In this document: one piece after another, positions 1 to 22,129 of the stretch | Layout of the letters: every line of letters starts with the position of its first letter | How positions within the stretch are numbered: the first letter of the stretch is position 1 | Source: Oxyruncus cristatus | Taxonomy: Eukaryota; Chordata; Aves; Passeriformes; Cotingidae | Assembly: GCA_013399855.1 (NCBI GenBank) | Contig: VXAY01005883.1 | Location: 68,253-132,252 of the forward strand | Length of the DNA stretch: 64,000 nt | Reading direction: 5' to 3' | Position numbers and translations under genes: made by a program | The notes under the pieces: model-generated | Seen by the model: the letters and a program-made list of their open reading frames with translations, nothing else | Databases searched by the model: none | What the model was told of the DNA's origin: nothing

Positions 1-900
1 ATTTTTCAATATGATAATCTCGTACTATCATAGCATTGAGACTCCTGAAGGTCGAGCTCTTAGAATAAAATACCAATAAAAATACTTACAAGTCCCTTGC
101 ACTTGCAGTCACTCAACCTTCCAGTCCATGTCAGTACAGCAACTGGGGAGGACCCTGAACACATCAAGTTTATGCTTTACAATAGAGGTGACTTCCTTTT
201 CACTTTCACATCAGTTAACCTGGACACAGAAAAGTTCCATAATAAGCTCAATTCTTTCTGAACTGGGCAATTAAACTGCACCTGTAATAGGGATGTCAGA
301 AATAGTTTCAGTTAAAAAAGAGTAAAAAATTTTTACAGAAACAGCTGTTTCTTTAGCTCAAAAGTTAGCTTCTCAGTTACCTGTTTTGACTGTCTTAAAA
401 GATGACTTAGGTGGCTTTTACATAAAACCAGAGTCACACACCCTAAGAGTATGTTTAGAAAGCTCCCTAATCACAAAATCACCTTTTTTACTCGAGTTTT
501 TGTTCGTCATTGGTTCGGAACATCTCTTTTCTTTTCAACTCATCCATGCATATAATGTCATAGGACAACATCTAAACCTGATCATTTTAGTAGAATGAAC
601 ATGTCTCTGTTAAAAGAAATCATCATTATTTCAATGAGTTATTTTTAGTTATTAGGACATCTGAGTGTCGTAAAATCTTTTTTTTTTTTCTGGACTTAGT
701 ATTTTGGTGTCCTCTGTTAAGGACTGGAATTTCTTGCAGTGACTAGAGGAGCAATAATGGACCTATTAGGAGCCTTTTCAAGCTCTAAGTGCTTTAAGAT
801 ATAAAATATATATATGTCTCTAATTGTGGAAAAAAAGATCCATGTTAGAAGTCAGCATTTCAGATTCCTTTCTGCAGTGAGTTTCTTTCCTGGAAATAAA
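1..900. other. Region beyond the PPARA 3' end, nothing recognised
   Basis: AT-rich sequence with no exon I can recognise. A plus-strand AATAAA at 895-900 could end a convergent transcript coming from outside the window. In human the gene after PPARA (CDPF1) is convergent, so this would fit, but no coding sequence supports it here. Confidence 0.4.
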
Positions 901-919
901 AGATTAGCACAAGGCATTA

Positions 920-3900
920 AATTCACTTTTAAAAATACTTTATTTTTCTTACAACCATTAAGGCAAAACCGTATTTCAGATTAAGTTGGTTTACATTCAG
1001 TCTGAAAGGATTACTTTTTTTAAAGCACATAGGTTCCTACCAGTCTCTATACAAACACTGTGAATTCAACCTCTTATTTTTAAAGAAGACAAAAAAAATC
1101 AGAATGTAAAAAAGAAAAAAAAAAAAACAACAAACGTTTAGTTCAAGTTTTTTCATCCTAGATCAGTAGGCTGGTAACATTTGAGAAGTGTCATTGTATT
1201 CAGCTAAATGTAACTTTTACATTCACAAGTGCAAGATACATTTTCTTTCCTAAAAATCCCTGTGAGACCAGAGCTTTCATTTGTCCTTGAAAGTGTCATT
1301 TGCATTGTTCTGACAGAAAGAAACTTGGGAACTTGGCTTGAATTAGTGGTTTTTGCTGGGAAACAAGCATTCCATGAGAATTAGGTTTGACTACTCCTTG
1401 CAAGAAATGTCTGCTCTTTCTAAGTTCTGTATTTACTGTAATTAAATCCCTAAAAACAGGTGACTGGAAACAGTGAGCTGGTTGGTTTTTTTTCCTCTTT
1501 AATATTGATATTTTGATTTAGTGAAACACTCATTAGCTCTAGTGATTAGGGTTTGGCAGCATTAAACACTGTGCTTTTTTTGTGTCATACCAGCTAACAG
1601 ACGAGTTAAGGTGTGAGAGGGGGCCTTAACATGATGACGTAACTAAGCTGTGGTGTTGCATTCCTAAAGAGTATTTCTGAGCAAGCAGGAAACAGCAGGA
1701 GCCACACAAGATGCAGCTCATCCCAGAAGCTCCTAAACCAGACTTTGTCTCACTGCTGAGGGGGAGTTTTTGTGCAAATGTGCCCTGTTGGAACGTCGAT
1801 TAGATTGGTTATTACCACAGAAGTAACCAAAGCCATAAATGTTCCTCCTCTCGTGGGGAGATGCTGTGTGGGGACACACGCTGGGCCAGGCGAGCCGGTG
1901 TGGGCAGCGCTGCGTGGTGTGTGGTGTGAGTCACCCCCCGAGGGCTGGGAGCTCTGCCCAGCTCTGCAGCACACCCAGACGGGCTGAGGACACCGCGCTC
2001 CCACGCTGCAGGACGGCGACATGCTGCTCGTGTGCCGCCGCCGTCTCGGTGGCTCGGGGTTTGCCATCCTGCCTAGCTCTTGCATTTCAAGTGTAAAGAA
2101 TGCCGTGAAACTCCCTGCACTGAGCATAAGGCTGGTGTCCTTACCGTGACAGGGATTATGGTACCTGCATATCCAACCTGAGAAAATATACCAAAATACT
2201 GAAAAACAACTTCAAGTACCTTTTGCTTGATCTTGCAGTCCTTACTTAAGGTCCAGCCTGTAATCAGAGCAGTCTTTTTCATGCATGCTGCCTATCCCCT
2301 GGCAGAGGCAGCTCATCTGGAACTGAGGTCCTTGCAATAGGAATTCTGCATTGAAACATCCTCGCAACGGAATCTGACAAGATCGACTGACGCAATCAGT
2401 GAAGGAGCTCAAGAAAAAAAAAACACCCCAGCTTCAGAACCAGAAAAAGGATTAAAAAACCCCTGTAAGTGCGTTGGAGAAAAGAAAGGAGGAAACACCC
2501 TTCCTTCATGTGGGCTCAGTTACACTGGGCCTGTGTCACAGTGTGAGGCAGTGGCTCCATCAGGACCTTTCACACGGTGTTTTCGCTGCCAGCATGATTG
2601 AGGGAGGAAGTGGCTGCAGGAGAGCACTTCGGAATCCAGTGCAGCTTTGACAGACATGACACAAATACCTCAGGAGACAACACACCTCTGTGATGACGCT
2701 GATCAGGTGAATGTATCAAGTTGCAGAACTTGAGGAAATCAAATTTTCTGTTACAAATACAAGGCAGGAAGTACAAATGATTGCTAGAGCATTTGTAACA
2801 GATTGTGCTTGTGGTAACTGCTGTGTTTGGCTTACAGCAAGAGAAAAGGTAGACACCTTTGAAAGGTACCTTTGTCCCTGTATCTCATTTCCTCAGCGGG
2901 ATGCTGCAGGCACAGGCTGCCACACCTGCATCACAAGAGCAGCCTCTCAATTGAGTTCTCTTTATAATCCTACAGGAACACTCCTATAGGAAGGCCAATA
3001 ATGGCATTTCAACATTTTGTTTTGCGCTGCCAGATCACAGGTTTGAAAATGCTTCTCTAGAAGCTGCAGCTTGCCATCAGGGCAGGTGGCAGGGAATAAT
3101 CCTGAGCACACGTTGTTACTGCCAGGGAGCCACGAGTCAGTTCCTCCGGAAACACCAGCACTGGCGCACGACCCGAATGCAGCTTCTTTTTAGTTCTTTT
3201 CAGACTTCAAAGGAAAACGAGCTTCCAGGTTGCAAAGCCAAGATTAATTTAGTTCTACAAACTACCTTTTGGATTGGTGACCTCAAGTTAAAACCTCGAT
3301 TTTGGGATTACAGCTCTTCCTCAACTAGACTTGCTTTTATTAAAATCAAATAAAAGGAAGTCTATGTTCTATTTGAAAATGTATTTTAAATTTTTGTTAC
3401 AACTGTCAACACCAAACACTTGATAACTTGCAGAATTTGTGATAGTTCTTCACAAACCATTTAGCAGTAAAAGACCAGACAGGAATAAATAGCAATTTGT
3501 CTTTGACTTCAGCCTCTTCATCCTTAGCCCATAGAAGTAAATATTTCCTCACTGTACAAAAGGGTTCACAAGATAAAGTATGCAACAAATATTTAAATTA
3601 AATAATTTAAAAATGTTTCTTTAAGCACCTCTGTGATTAATTTAGTCAAAGTTTATACCTTGCAACTATATTCTTGTATTTTACAAACTAACACATGAAG
3701 AAATGGTATTACATTAAATTAAAAAAATCCCACAACACATAACAATGTCAATAATCTGAGATCAAACCCACATATAATTTAAATTTCTGGTAAAAGAAGG
3801 GTAATAAAGCTGATTAAACCTAGATACAAAAATCATATGCAACTGATTATCAGGAAAGCACTTGAGATGTAAGCAGGCACCAGATACCACGCTCCACCAG

Positions 3901-6900
3901 ATCCAACACTTCCTAAAGGACGAGGGGTTTCTGGGAAGGACCATTATTTGTAAGACCTTACGCTTGAACAGTATCACAACAGCTGCAAATGCATTTGTTA
4001 AATGCAGTTGCAGATTTTTCAGCTAAGTCATGGGGAGCTTTTCAGGAGGGACAGAGCTGAAACTGTTCCTCTGCAGCCACAGCGGGATCTTCCTCAGGGG
4101 CTCTGCCTGAGGTGGTGCCCAAGTTTGTCCAGGCCTTCCATTAGAAATAAAGAGGAAATTCAAATTCAATCATATGTGCCCCAGCTCTCGTGATGAATAA
4201 ATCTCCCCAAGTTTCAGCAGTTTGAATAAACAAACAAATGTTTATATGCTTATTATAAGCTCTTTGATGTGCAGCCTTGTGCCAGCTCTCTCATGAGAAC
4301 GGGCTTAGTGCAGCCGCTGGTATTTCCGAAATCTGTGCAGGACAGAAACAATGCAAAACTCTGCTCTCTGGCAACATTTCAGCTTTGAACCAAAGCTCAA
4401 AGGCACATGGAAATGGCAATTAAATACTAAATGTGGTTTCCTTAAATGCTACAAAAGACGCAGTTTCTGTAAGTGGAACTTTCCTATGATGTGACAATTT
4501 GTGTTTAAAACGAAAGTGGGATTTGAAATTTAAAAAGGTACAAAGTAACCGATTTTTCAAGAAAATATTTCAGAAGGAGAGAGGAACAAACATCAGATTT
4601 CCCTAATACTTGGCTCACTTCCTTTTTTTTTTTTTTCCCCTCTGTCAGAGTACCTAGGGCACCCCAATAAATAAATAAATAACCCCCCAAACAACCCTCA
4701 AAAATGAGTAAGCTGTAGGTTTGCTGAAAACTTATGTCATACCATTGTCTCCCAGGATATTTCTCTATCCATCTGCTGTCTCTTGGCTTAAGCTGTTTGT
4801 GCTGCCTGGTTGCTAACCCGAGTTCTTCTGTGCTATGACAGTAAAACAAGTTATGTTGGTAAGAATCTGATCCAAACTGTACCTTACAAACCAGTAATTC
4901 TTTAATACATTTTAAATCCTAAAATCTGATCACTCTACTTCCCTCCATAGAAGGGGTATTTTAAAATACTAGATGATCTGTACCTAGGGCAAATGCTGAA
5001 GTAATACATCAGAAACAGATCTCAGACTAGTTCAGATTCCGAACTTTAAAAAAAAGGACACAAATTGAGTAATGTTAAAATCTGCTTGGCCAAAGCCTGC
5101 TGCAGACACCTCCTGAAGGAGCAAATGCAATTCCTTAAAAGCGTAATGTAGAAATGAAGAACTTCTTTTGCCCAATAATGCTCAGGAAGGAAACTGACTG
5201 CCCTGTGCCACTCTTTAAAGTGACCGGGGGAATGTGCACAGGGCAGAAGTGTGGGCACTGGAACCCACCCAGAATTTTAGGCTGTGTTAACATCTTATTC
5301 GTATTTATGTAATTCAGAGATTTGTTCTTCCTTTCTTTTTTTTTTTTCTCATTAAAGGTCTGCAATTTAATTTAAAACAGAAATAAAACTTCAGTGTCCA
5401 AGGAACTAGTCAAACATTGCTTGCTGGTTTTCAAAGAAGCGCTTTCCTAACACTGATAATAGGACCCTGTAACAAGCAGCTGCTAAGGTAGCTAAATGTT
5501 ATGTCTTGCACTGTGTTATTCTGTTTTCAATTCTTTATAGCTTTGCTGAGAATTTAAGTATTAAGTTTTATTATTATTAAATATTTAAATTACTAATTTT
5601 TCCGTGTTTTTCCAGTGTTTCACTAAAGTGTTTTAGCCACTTTTGAGAACAAGAGCGGAAAGAATAGTCGTTGGCCACATTGACTGTGTCTGGTTTTCCT
5701 GAGGACCTTCAGTACACCCAGAATGTGAAACACAACTTGGAAATTTGCCCTTTGCAAAAATCTGAGCTTTGTGGGAAAAAAAAAAATTCAAGTTACTCTT
5801 TTTTTCTTTTTCAGAAGATAAACTTAACGGCTGGCTGCTAAAGTTTCAGTATGCCAGCCCAGAATGGCTGATATTTTGACAATTTTTTTCCACTAGGAAT
5901 ATTGCATATCAATTATTTCCATGCTGGGTGTTGTAGGCCTAAACCCCACAGGTCCTCAGTGCAATGGGGCTGACTGGGAGGATGAAGCAGCAGCTTCGCT
6001 GAACTCCTGTCAGCGTTTCTGAGGGCACTCTGCCCGCTGCTCTGAGACACAAAAGGCAGCCCTTTTCTCACCCGCGGGTTCCTGGCAAGGCCGACAGAGC
6101 TCTCGATGGAAGTGTTTGAGGCCTGTTCTTCCTCCTGCCGGTTGGCAACAACAAAGGGGAGCAAGTTTTGCGCACATGCATTTACTGTTTCTGTCCTGCC
6201 CTAGATGGTCACAAAGTTTGAGGCCTATGCTTCAGTATTTTACCCTAAATATACCTGACACTAAAGCCTCTGCTCATGACCCCTCCCCCAGATAAACCCC
6301 AAGTTGCCTTTAAACCTGTAATTTATCCAGTGTCCATTGGCCTGGACAGAAACAAGCATTGCCACTGAAATAGGGATCACAGTGTGATGTTCTCACTTCA
6401 TCAGTCTCACTCAGTCCTTGCAGAGAAGACTCTGGTGTCTCCAAATGTGCTACAACTAAACAAATACAAAGTGCCCTCCTGTGCCACTGAAAGCTTGACT
6501 GTAGTGAAAATGCTCAGACTGACTCGTGAGACCTTAGTGCTATGAAACAGAAAGTAAAATTAGGAAATAATAATGTGAAGTCACCGTACCAAAGAAACAT
6601 CAAACCCCAGAAATAGCAGTGCCTTGCATGCAGCTGTCACTTCTGGGCAGTACTGTCTGAGAAAAAAGCCCTTAAAGAAGTGAGGCCGTTTCCTTATGGC
6701 TTATTTTGCATCAGGAGTAAGGTACAATTGTAAAAATCGGAGTTTATCTTAGGAACACGACAGACTTACTCTCAACTGTGCTGTCTTTCCTATTATTACA
6801 CAGTCCGACACCTACAAACACTGTTCTTGGTAATATTGTCACCTTATCGCTGAGGACGAAACAACGTAGTGAATACTTCTATCAACAAGGCCTAAGAAGG

Positions 6901-7966
6901 AATAGAAAGTAATATATCCAGGTGGATAACTGGAAAAAAAGAAGCAGTGTATTCATCAGAAAAGTAAACAGGTCCAAACAACTATAATATAGTTGTTAAG
7001 GGAGAAGGTGCTTTTCCTATCTAATCATTCCTTCAGAGTCAGCCATCACTGCAGCAGAATGCTGTGAAGGTGAAATTCTTTTTTTTCTGGGCTAGGATCA
7101 GATTTTTCTATCTCTCCAAAACTTTTGCTAATTCAAAATAGTATTTCTAATTCAAAACTGCATCTTGAGCTATAACAAGTTCTCCAAAATATATAGGGTA
7201 TGTGATACATTTTACCTCAGGGACATCGCCACATTGCCTCAAAACACTTGCGAAAAAAAGGGTTCCATCACTTCATCACGTTTACTCTTCAAGAAACACC
7301 TGTTGGAGCAGGTCTGCAGTATTTTAGATAACTACTGGGATTTTGTTTCGTTTCATAAAAGAACCGTCTTTTCAACACACTAATCCTAAGGTATGCCAAT
7401 GTAATACTATAGGAAGCTGCGCATCATCTAACGGAATTAAAGCAGCAGCGGATCAAAGGTCTTTCCAATCTTTTAGAAGCGTATGGACAGTAATATCCAG
7501 CCATTTGCCACACCTAAACTAGGAAAAAGTGTTGGCTGGTTTCAGTAAGTACCATTAGGCAAAAGTGCATCATCTTTCTGACTGGGCATACACCTGGAGG
7601 AAAATTGCTGAATTTGTTGTATTAATTCTAAAATTACTAAGCCAAGAGGAAATAAAATTTTGTTCATTTCTGTTACTTAATATTCTGATTTATTACACAA
7701 ATACGTATTCCTTACCAATCTTCAAATTTCCAAATAAAAAAACCATTGTAAGACACTTCATTGAGCACTCTGACCAGATTTTTTTTGCAGAACTCTTTCA
7801 AAAGAAGGCAAAAGATCCCAAACCAAAAGAAGTGTAACACTCCAGTTCCCCAGTCCTAGATTTTTCCTGCTCTGGGCTGAGTCAACAGCACGTAACTGTG
7901 CAAGTAGTTTTGCTCCCATCTGTATATCTGTGTCTTTAAATATTGTGGAAAAAATACTAAAAATCC
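920..7966 (-). other. PPARA: Probable PPARA 3' UTR (end inferred)
   Basis: About 7 kb after the stop codon holds no recognisable coding sequence. A long 3' UTR is expected, since mammalian PPARA has one of several kilobases. The distal end is inferred from AATAAA on the minus strand at 944-939, which would place cleavage near 915-930. Earlier minus-strand AATAAA copies, for example 3341-3336 and near 5570 and 7690, could give shorter forms. The stretch is AT-rich except for a GC-rich patch at about 1855-2065. I found no canonical let-7 seed match (CTACCTC on the minus strand) between the stop and position 900. Confidence 0.5.
939..944 (-). promoter_or_regulatory. Candidate distal PPARA poly(A) signal
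   Basis: AATAAA read on the minus strand, followed downstream by TG/T-rich sequence. This is the last well-placed signal before the window edge. It is inferred, not proven. Confidence 0.35.
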
Positions 7967-17386
<9,420 letters not shown>

Positions 17387-18029
17387 TTTGATCAAGTAGA
17401 GCAGTCACTTAAACTTCTTTACACTGGTGAAAGAATAATTAAAAAAAAAAACAAACCAACAGAATATTAATTTTTTTCTAAATACTTGAACCAGTTGCAG
17501 CACACTGGATACAGGAATTCTAATCCAACAATGGCATATTATACAACATTCTGTTCCTCTGGAATATTATGCAATATGATTCATCAACAACAGGGGGTGG
17601 GGGGGAAAATACCCAAAAGACTTCAATATGAATGAAAGTTATGACAAGATCAATCTGTAGACTGCTGCTTCCTCTCCATTGCTGAGAAAAGTTACATGCT
17701 GTGTTTCTACACAAGGCACTATGCACTTCCCACCAAAATTTATAGAGAAATAGCAAACATCAATATTCCACTCAGTCTTCTTGAGTAGGAAAAAAAATGA
17801 GATGCTATCACTAACTTGCCATCGCATACGACGAAGACCTTAGTACTAATCTATTTGCCCAACTTCTTGGAAATGGGGTGGTTTTAACCACAAAAGGAAA
17901 ATGATTCTGTATCACACAGTGCAGCAAATAAGAATACCTAGGAGACCAATAATGGGAATTTACCCATGATTCCCACCATCAGTTGCAGACAACAGGTGTG
18001 TGCCTGTACCAGCTGTGCTGCCAATGAGA

Positions 18030-18550
18030 AGCTCCACACGCCCCGGCCTCGTGCGCTGGCACCAGCACCCCCCGTGCCCTGGGCTGATCCCACAGCGCGG
18101 GCAGACTGAGGGGGGACCCTGCCCCTCTGCCCCCCAGCTGAGACCCCCTGCAGAGCTGTCTCCAGCCCTGGGGGACAGCAGCACAAGGACAGGAGCTGCT
18201 GCAGAGAGTCCAGAGGAGGCTCTGGAGATGCTCCAAGGGCTGGAGCCCCTCTGCTCTGGAGCCAGGCTGGGAGAGGTGGGGGGTTTCCCCTGGAGAAGAG
18301 AAGGGTCCAGGGAGAGCTGAGAGCCCCTTGCAGGGCCTAAAGGTGCTCCAGGAGAGCTGGAGAGGGACTGGGGACAAGGGATGGAGGGACAGGACACAGG
18401 GAATGGCTTCCCACTGCCAGGGGGCAGGGATAGATGGGATACTGGGAAGGGATTCTCCCCTGTGAGGGTGGGGAGGCCCTGGCACAGGTTGCCCAGAGCA
18501 GCTGTGGCTGCTCCATCCCCGGAAGACTCCAAGGCCAGGCTGGATTCTTT
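18030..18550 (+). mobile_element. CR1 LINE fragment, truncated at both ends
   Basis: GC-rich block with phrases diagnostic of avian CR1 3' regions: CAGAGAGTCCAGAGGAGG, CCTGGAGAAGAGAAGGG, GAGAGGGACTGGGGACAAGG, CTGTGAGGGTGGGGAGGC, CACAGGTTGCCCAGAGCAGC and GCTCCATCCCCGGAAG. The copy is in plus orientation, antisense to PPARA. It stops after the CCAAGGCCAGGCTGGA stretch, without the usual final 3' section containing the AGATGATCTTTAAGGTCCC motif and the short terminal repeats. The 5' end is the usual truncation and its exact border is uncertain. The 190- and 168-codon minus-strand ORFs here are shadows of this repeat. Confidence 0.88.
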
Positions 18551-21500
18551 AGGAAGGTATGATCACATACCCATGGAAAGTGGCACAGATTACTGTAGAC
18601 AATCTGACAAAGATTTTTTGGCTAAGCCTTCTGCATGCATTCAGAACAATGCCTGCAATTTCACGAAGACTCTAGATACAGAGACGCTTTGCAGATGAAC
18701 AGTCCCTTACAAAACCTTACTTTCACAAAGAAAGAAAGAAAAGGAATCAACTGCAAACACTTCTGGTTAACGCCATCTTTTATTCTCAGCCAATGCTCTC
18801 AATCTTGAACATCTTTGTACCACTTCTCTGTTCAGGCAGCATGAATAAGCCCAGTAACACCTGGAACTAGCCGTGCTGTTTGCTCTTGGTTATCTGTCAA
18901 AGTCCCTGACACAGCCAGAACACACTGAGAAATGAGAAATCACTTGTATGTACCTGTGAAAACAAATTTCAATTGCTATCCCTGAGATGTAGCCATTTTG
19001 TGACGAGGGAAAAGTGCAAAGAAACCTCGATGTACACTGCTTTTGTGATGATAGCTGAGAATAAGTGTTCTCCAGCAATCCAAACGAGATTACCAAATTT
19101 GTCTCCCTAAGGAGGCATCAAAAGGAAGGAAAGGCGAGGCTTGGGAGCTGAACTCTGAACATGGCAATAGCCGCCTGGTATCGCCCAAAGTGCACCATCC
19201 TTTTCCACATTTACAGCCAGTATGGAAAATTCAGCAGCCTTTTGAGCTAAATTTATAATTAAAACAACCTAACAGCTAGTGAAACATAAATTAAGTGCTT
19301 CTTGTTTTAACTATTACATACCCTTTTGTACTTTCAAACACTACAAGTAAATTACACAGCTGCTTAATCATTACAGCTCTTGTCAATGATTAACTGCTAC
19401 CTTAGCAAGCATAACCACTTCTGAGGACTGTCAAAATATACTCCTATTTTCATTACTGAAAAAGTTAGAGCTGATTTTTTTTAAAAGCACAGAAAAACTT
19501 TAATATGTCTAGTATTCATGCAGTAAGCTGCCTTCCGGCTTCTCTGTGTTTTGGGCATGTCTACACATGCATATGCTTCCATTGGTAGGTTTCACATAAT
19601 AGGCATTGATCCCTGCTTGTATGAAAATAAAGCTTCTAAAATAAAATGGGTAGTGAGTATGAAGCTCATTTAAGTAATATTCCCATGGAGTGTTTTGCTT
19701 TACAAAAATCTGTACATATTACAACAGAAGATGTGGTAGCTGCGGCGTGATGATTCCACTCAAAGATCTGTGTCTTTTAAGTCTTTACAAAAATTCTGTG
19801 CCACAAACATATTCCCAGAGGATTTTCTTAGTTTCCCATATATTACTTAGTCTCCATTACCCCTTTCCTACCCCTACATAAAACATGTACAAAGTAAACT
19901 GAAAACAAGAGAATAGAACATAGGCAAATAAGGACAAAATTTCATGTAACGATGATTTTAAGGTTAAACAGGCTTCACTGGTGCTCTCTCACATCCTGTT
20001 ATCTCTGAAATATGCCTATTTTCAAAAGAAGCCTTTCCCACCACCACACTGCAAATACCCACTGAGTAACTTACCTATAAACTTGAAACAGGTCTCACAG
20101 AAATGACAGTCAGATTATCCCAGAAAAGTACCTAATTGTGCAGCTATCGGCTCTCTGCTTCAATTTTGGAAAGAGATGGAGGGACACTAAATCCCCGGCC
20201 CTTCCACATTTAATACTTGCCACAGCAGGGATAATCCCTGTAAGGAAACAGGTCTTTGAGATGCAAAGGTCTCTGGGAAGCAGTGCCAAAGTCTGAACTT
20301 ACTGCATACACAAATTGATCGTGTAAAGGGCTTGCTTGCAAATACCAAGGTTAAAGTTGAAACAATCATTACCTCCAGGTCACTTGGAGACTGCTGGGGC
20401 TGAAAACAGCACATGTAAAACTAGGGATTGCAGTAGATACTTTTAGAAAAGTTAGGTGAATAGGAAGAGCCCTGAATATGTAAGCTGCAGGATATTTCCA
20501 ATATCCTGATTCAACACATAAAAACCAACTGAAAATAAAATTTGGCACCTAAAATGTGACACTCAGACTTCTATCTGGGAAAGGATGCACATTTTCTTCT
20601 CTATCATCTGATAATCGATTCGGTTTTCATACTCTGTAACCTTACCTACTAGTAATATTTCATATTTTACAAAGTATTAAGAACCTAAGACAAAGAGAAT
20701 TTACTATGCTTGTGACAAAAAATATTCCTAAGCAACCCCTTCATCGAGACTGCCGGTTCCAAACCATTCTCCTGAAAGAACTCACACTGAAAAACGTTGT
20801 CTTTCTTCCCTTGACGCAGTTGTACTCCAGGACAGCATATGTAACACCCTTGCCTTTAAAAGAAATCGAAATTCACACACCCCAAGTTTGAAAATGGACA
20901 GTAAAACTGTAAAGATAAGATCTTAAAAGCTACGTAAGGAAAAGTTCTATCAACCTTGATTCGGATTCTCTCCCCAGTTCCACGGCAGGGCAGGGAGCAA
21001 GAGGCTCCACGGGCCTCCATTGCCACCTGGGGTGAAGCCATGACAAAGTGCTAAAACAAGATGGGAATATGTCTTTTGGGGTTTTATATCACTTAGCCAA
21101 ACCCAAGGAAAACTTACTGAGACAGGAAGCTGTGGTTCTTCGGTCCCAGGATTTTCTGTCCCCTTGGATTTTAAAAGACATTGCCTGGTGTGTATTCCAG
21201 ATCAATGTCTCTGAACAGCACCACTCATCCCCCTTTCAAATGCAACCTTTCTGCTTTAAATATCCGGCCGCATTCCAGACCCTTGTGATTACATATTCAC
21301 AATGTCCTCCAACACTTTCTTTCACTTACGTAACACATTCATTATACACTAAATAGTATTAAAAGTTGTTTGTTTTGCCAGGATTACTGTTTAAGATGTA
21401 ACCAGTAACAGGACAGCAACAAAACCATTCAGGAGATAATTAAACTATTTATTTCAAATATCATATCCTCTCTCTTTCAGACAGAGGCAGTTATTAAGGG

Positions 21501-22099
21501 AACAAAAAGGACAAGGCGGAAATTAATTTTCAGCAAACAGAAATAAGAGAGGTAATTCACCTCACCTAGTGTCAGATAGCTCACTTAACATGTTTGGGTT
21601 GAGTGGAGCTCAATGGAATTTCCAGAGCCATGACTAATCTTCAAGGCCATGATTACATCCTAAAGACGTGGTACTTTTCAATGAGGTCCCTTCCCCGATC
21701 CAGTTCACTGCAGAGCCTTACAAACATTAGTGCTGGCTCAATGGAGGGAGCAGAAATAAGCAGCTGGGGAGAGGGATACACGCGCTGCATGGCCAACGAA
21801 CAAACGTGCACGCGCAGCCTGAGCCTCCCCTGCAGAAGGCAGTGATGGCTCTGAAACCCTGGCACTTGCATTGCCTCAAGAAGCCAGTGCCTCTTCAGGC
21901 CCCCGTGAGAGGTGAAAACTGCCTTACAGACCAGGCAGCATCTTTATTAGATTAAGAGGTATTATCATCTTTTGACAGGGCCACAGAGGTCAGGATCATG
22001 CAGGCTGGTATGGGCACATCCCCCAGATTCTCATCACCTTTCCAGCACTAAGACTCCCACAGAAACCCAGTAAATGGAAGATATGGGCATTTACTCTGA

Positions 22100-22129
22100 G
22101 TTGAAACAACATGAAGTTGTTGTTTCAAC
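22100..22129. repeat. Perfect 11-bp inverted repeat
   Basis: GTTGAAACAAC (22100-22110) and GTTGTTTCAAC (22119-22129) flank an 8-nt spacer. It is too small for a microRNA precursor. Confidence 0.8.

Noticed and set aside
920..7966. let-7 target sites in the PPARA 3' UTR
   Set aside because: I looked for GAGGTAG on the plus strand (CTACCTC in the mRNA) and found none between the stop and position 900.
17960..18532. 190- and 168-codon minus-strand ORFs
   Set aside because: They are the antisense of a CR1 fragment, stop-poor because the repeat is GC-rich.
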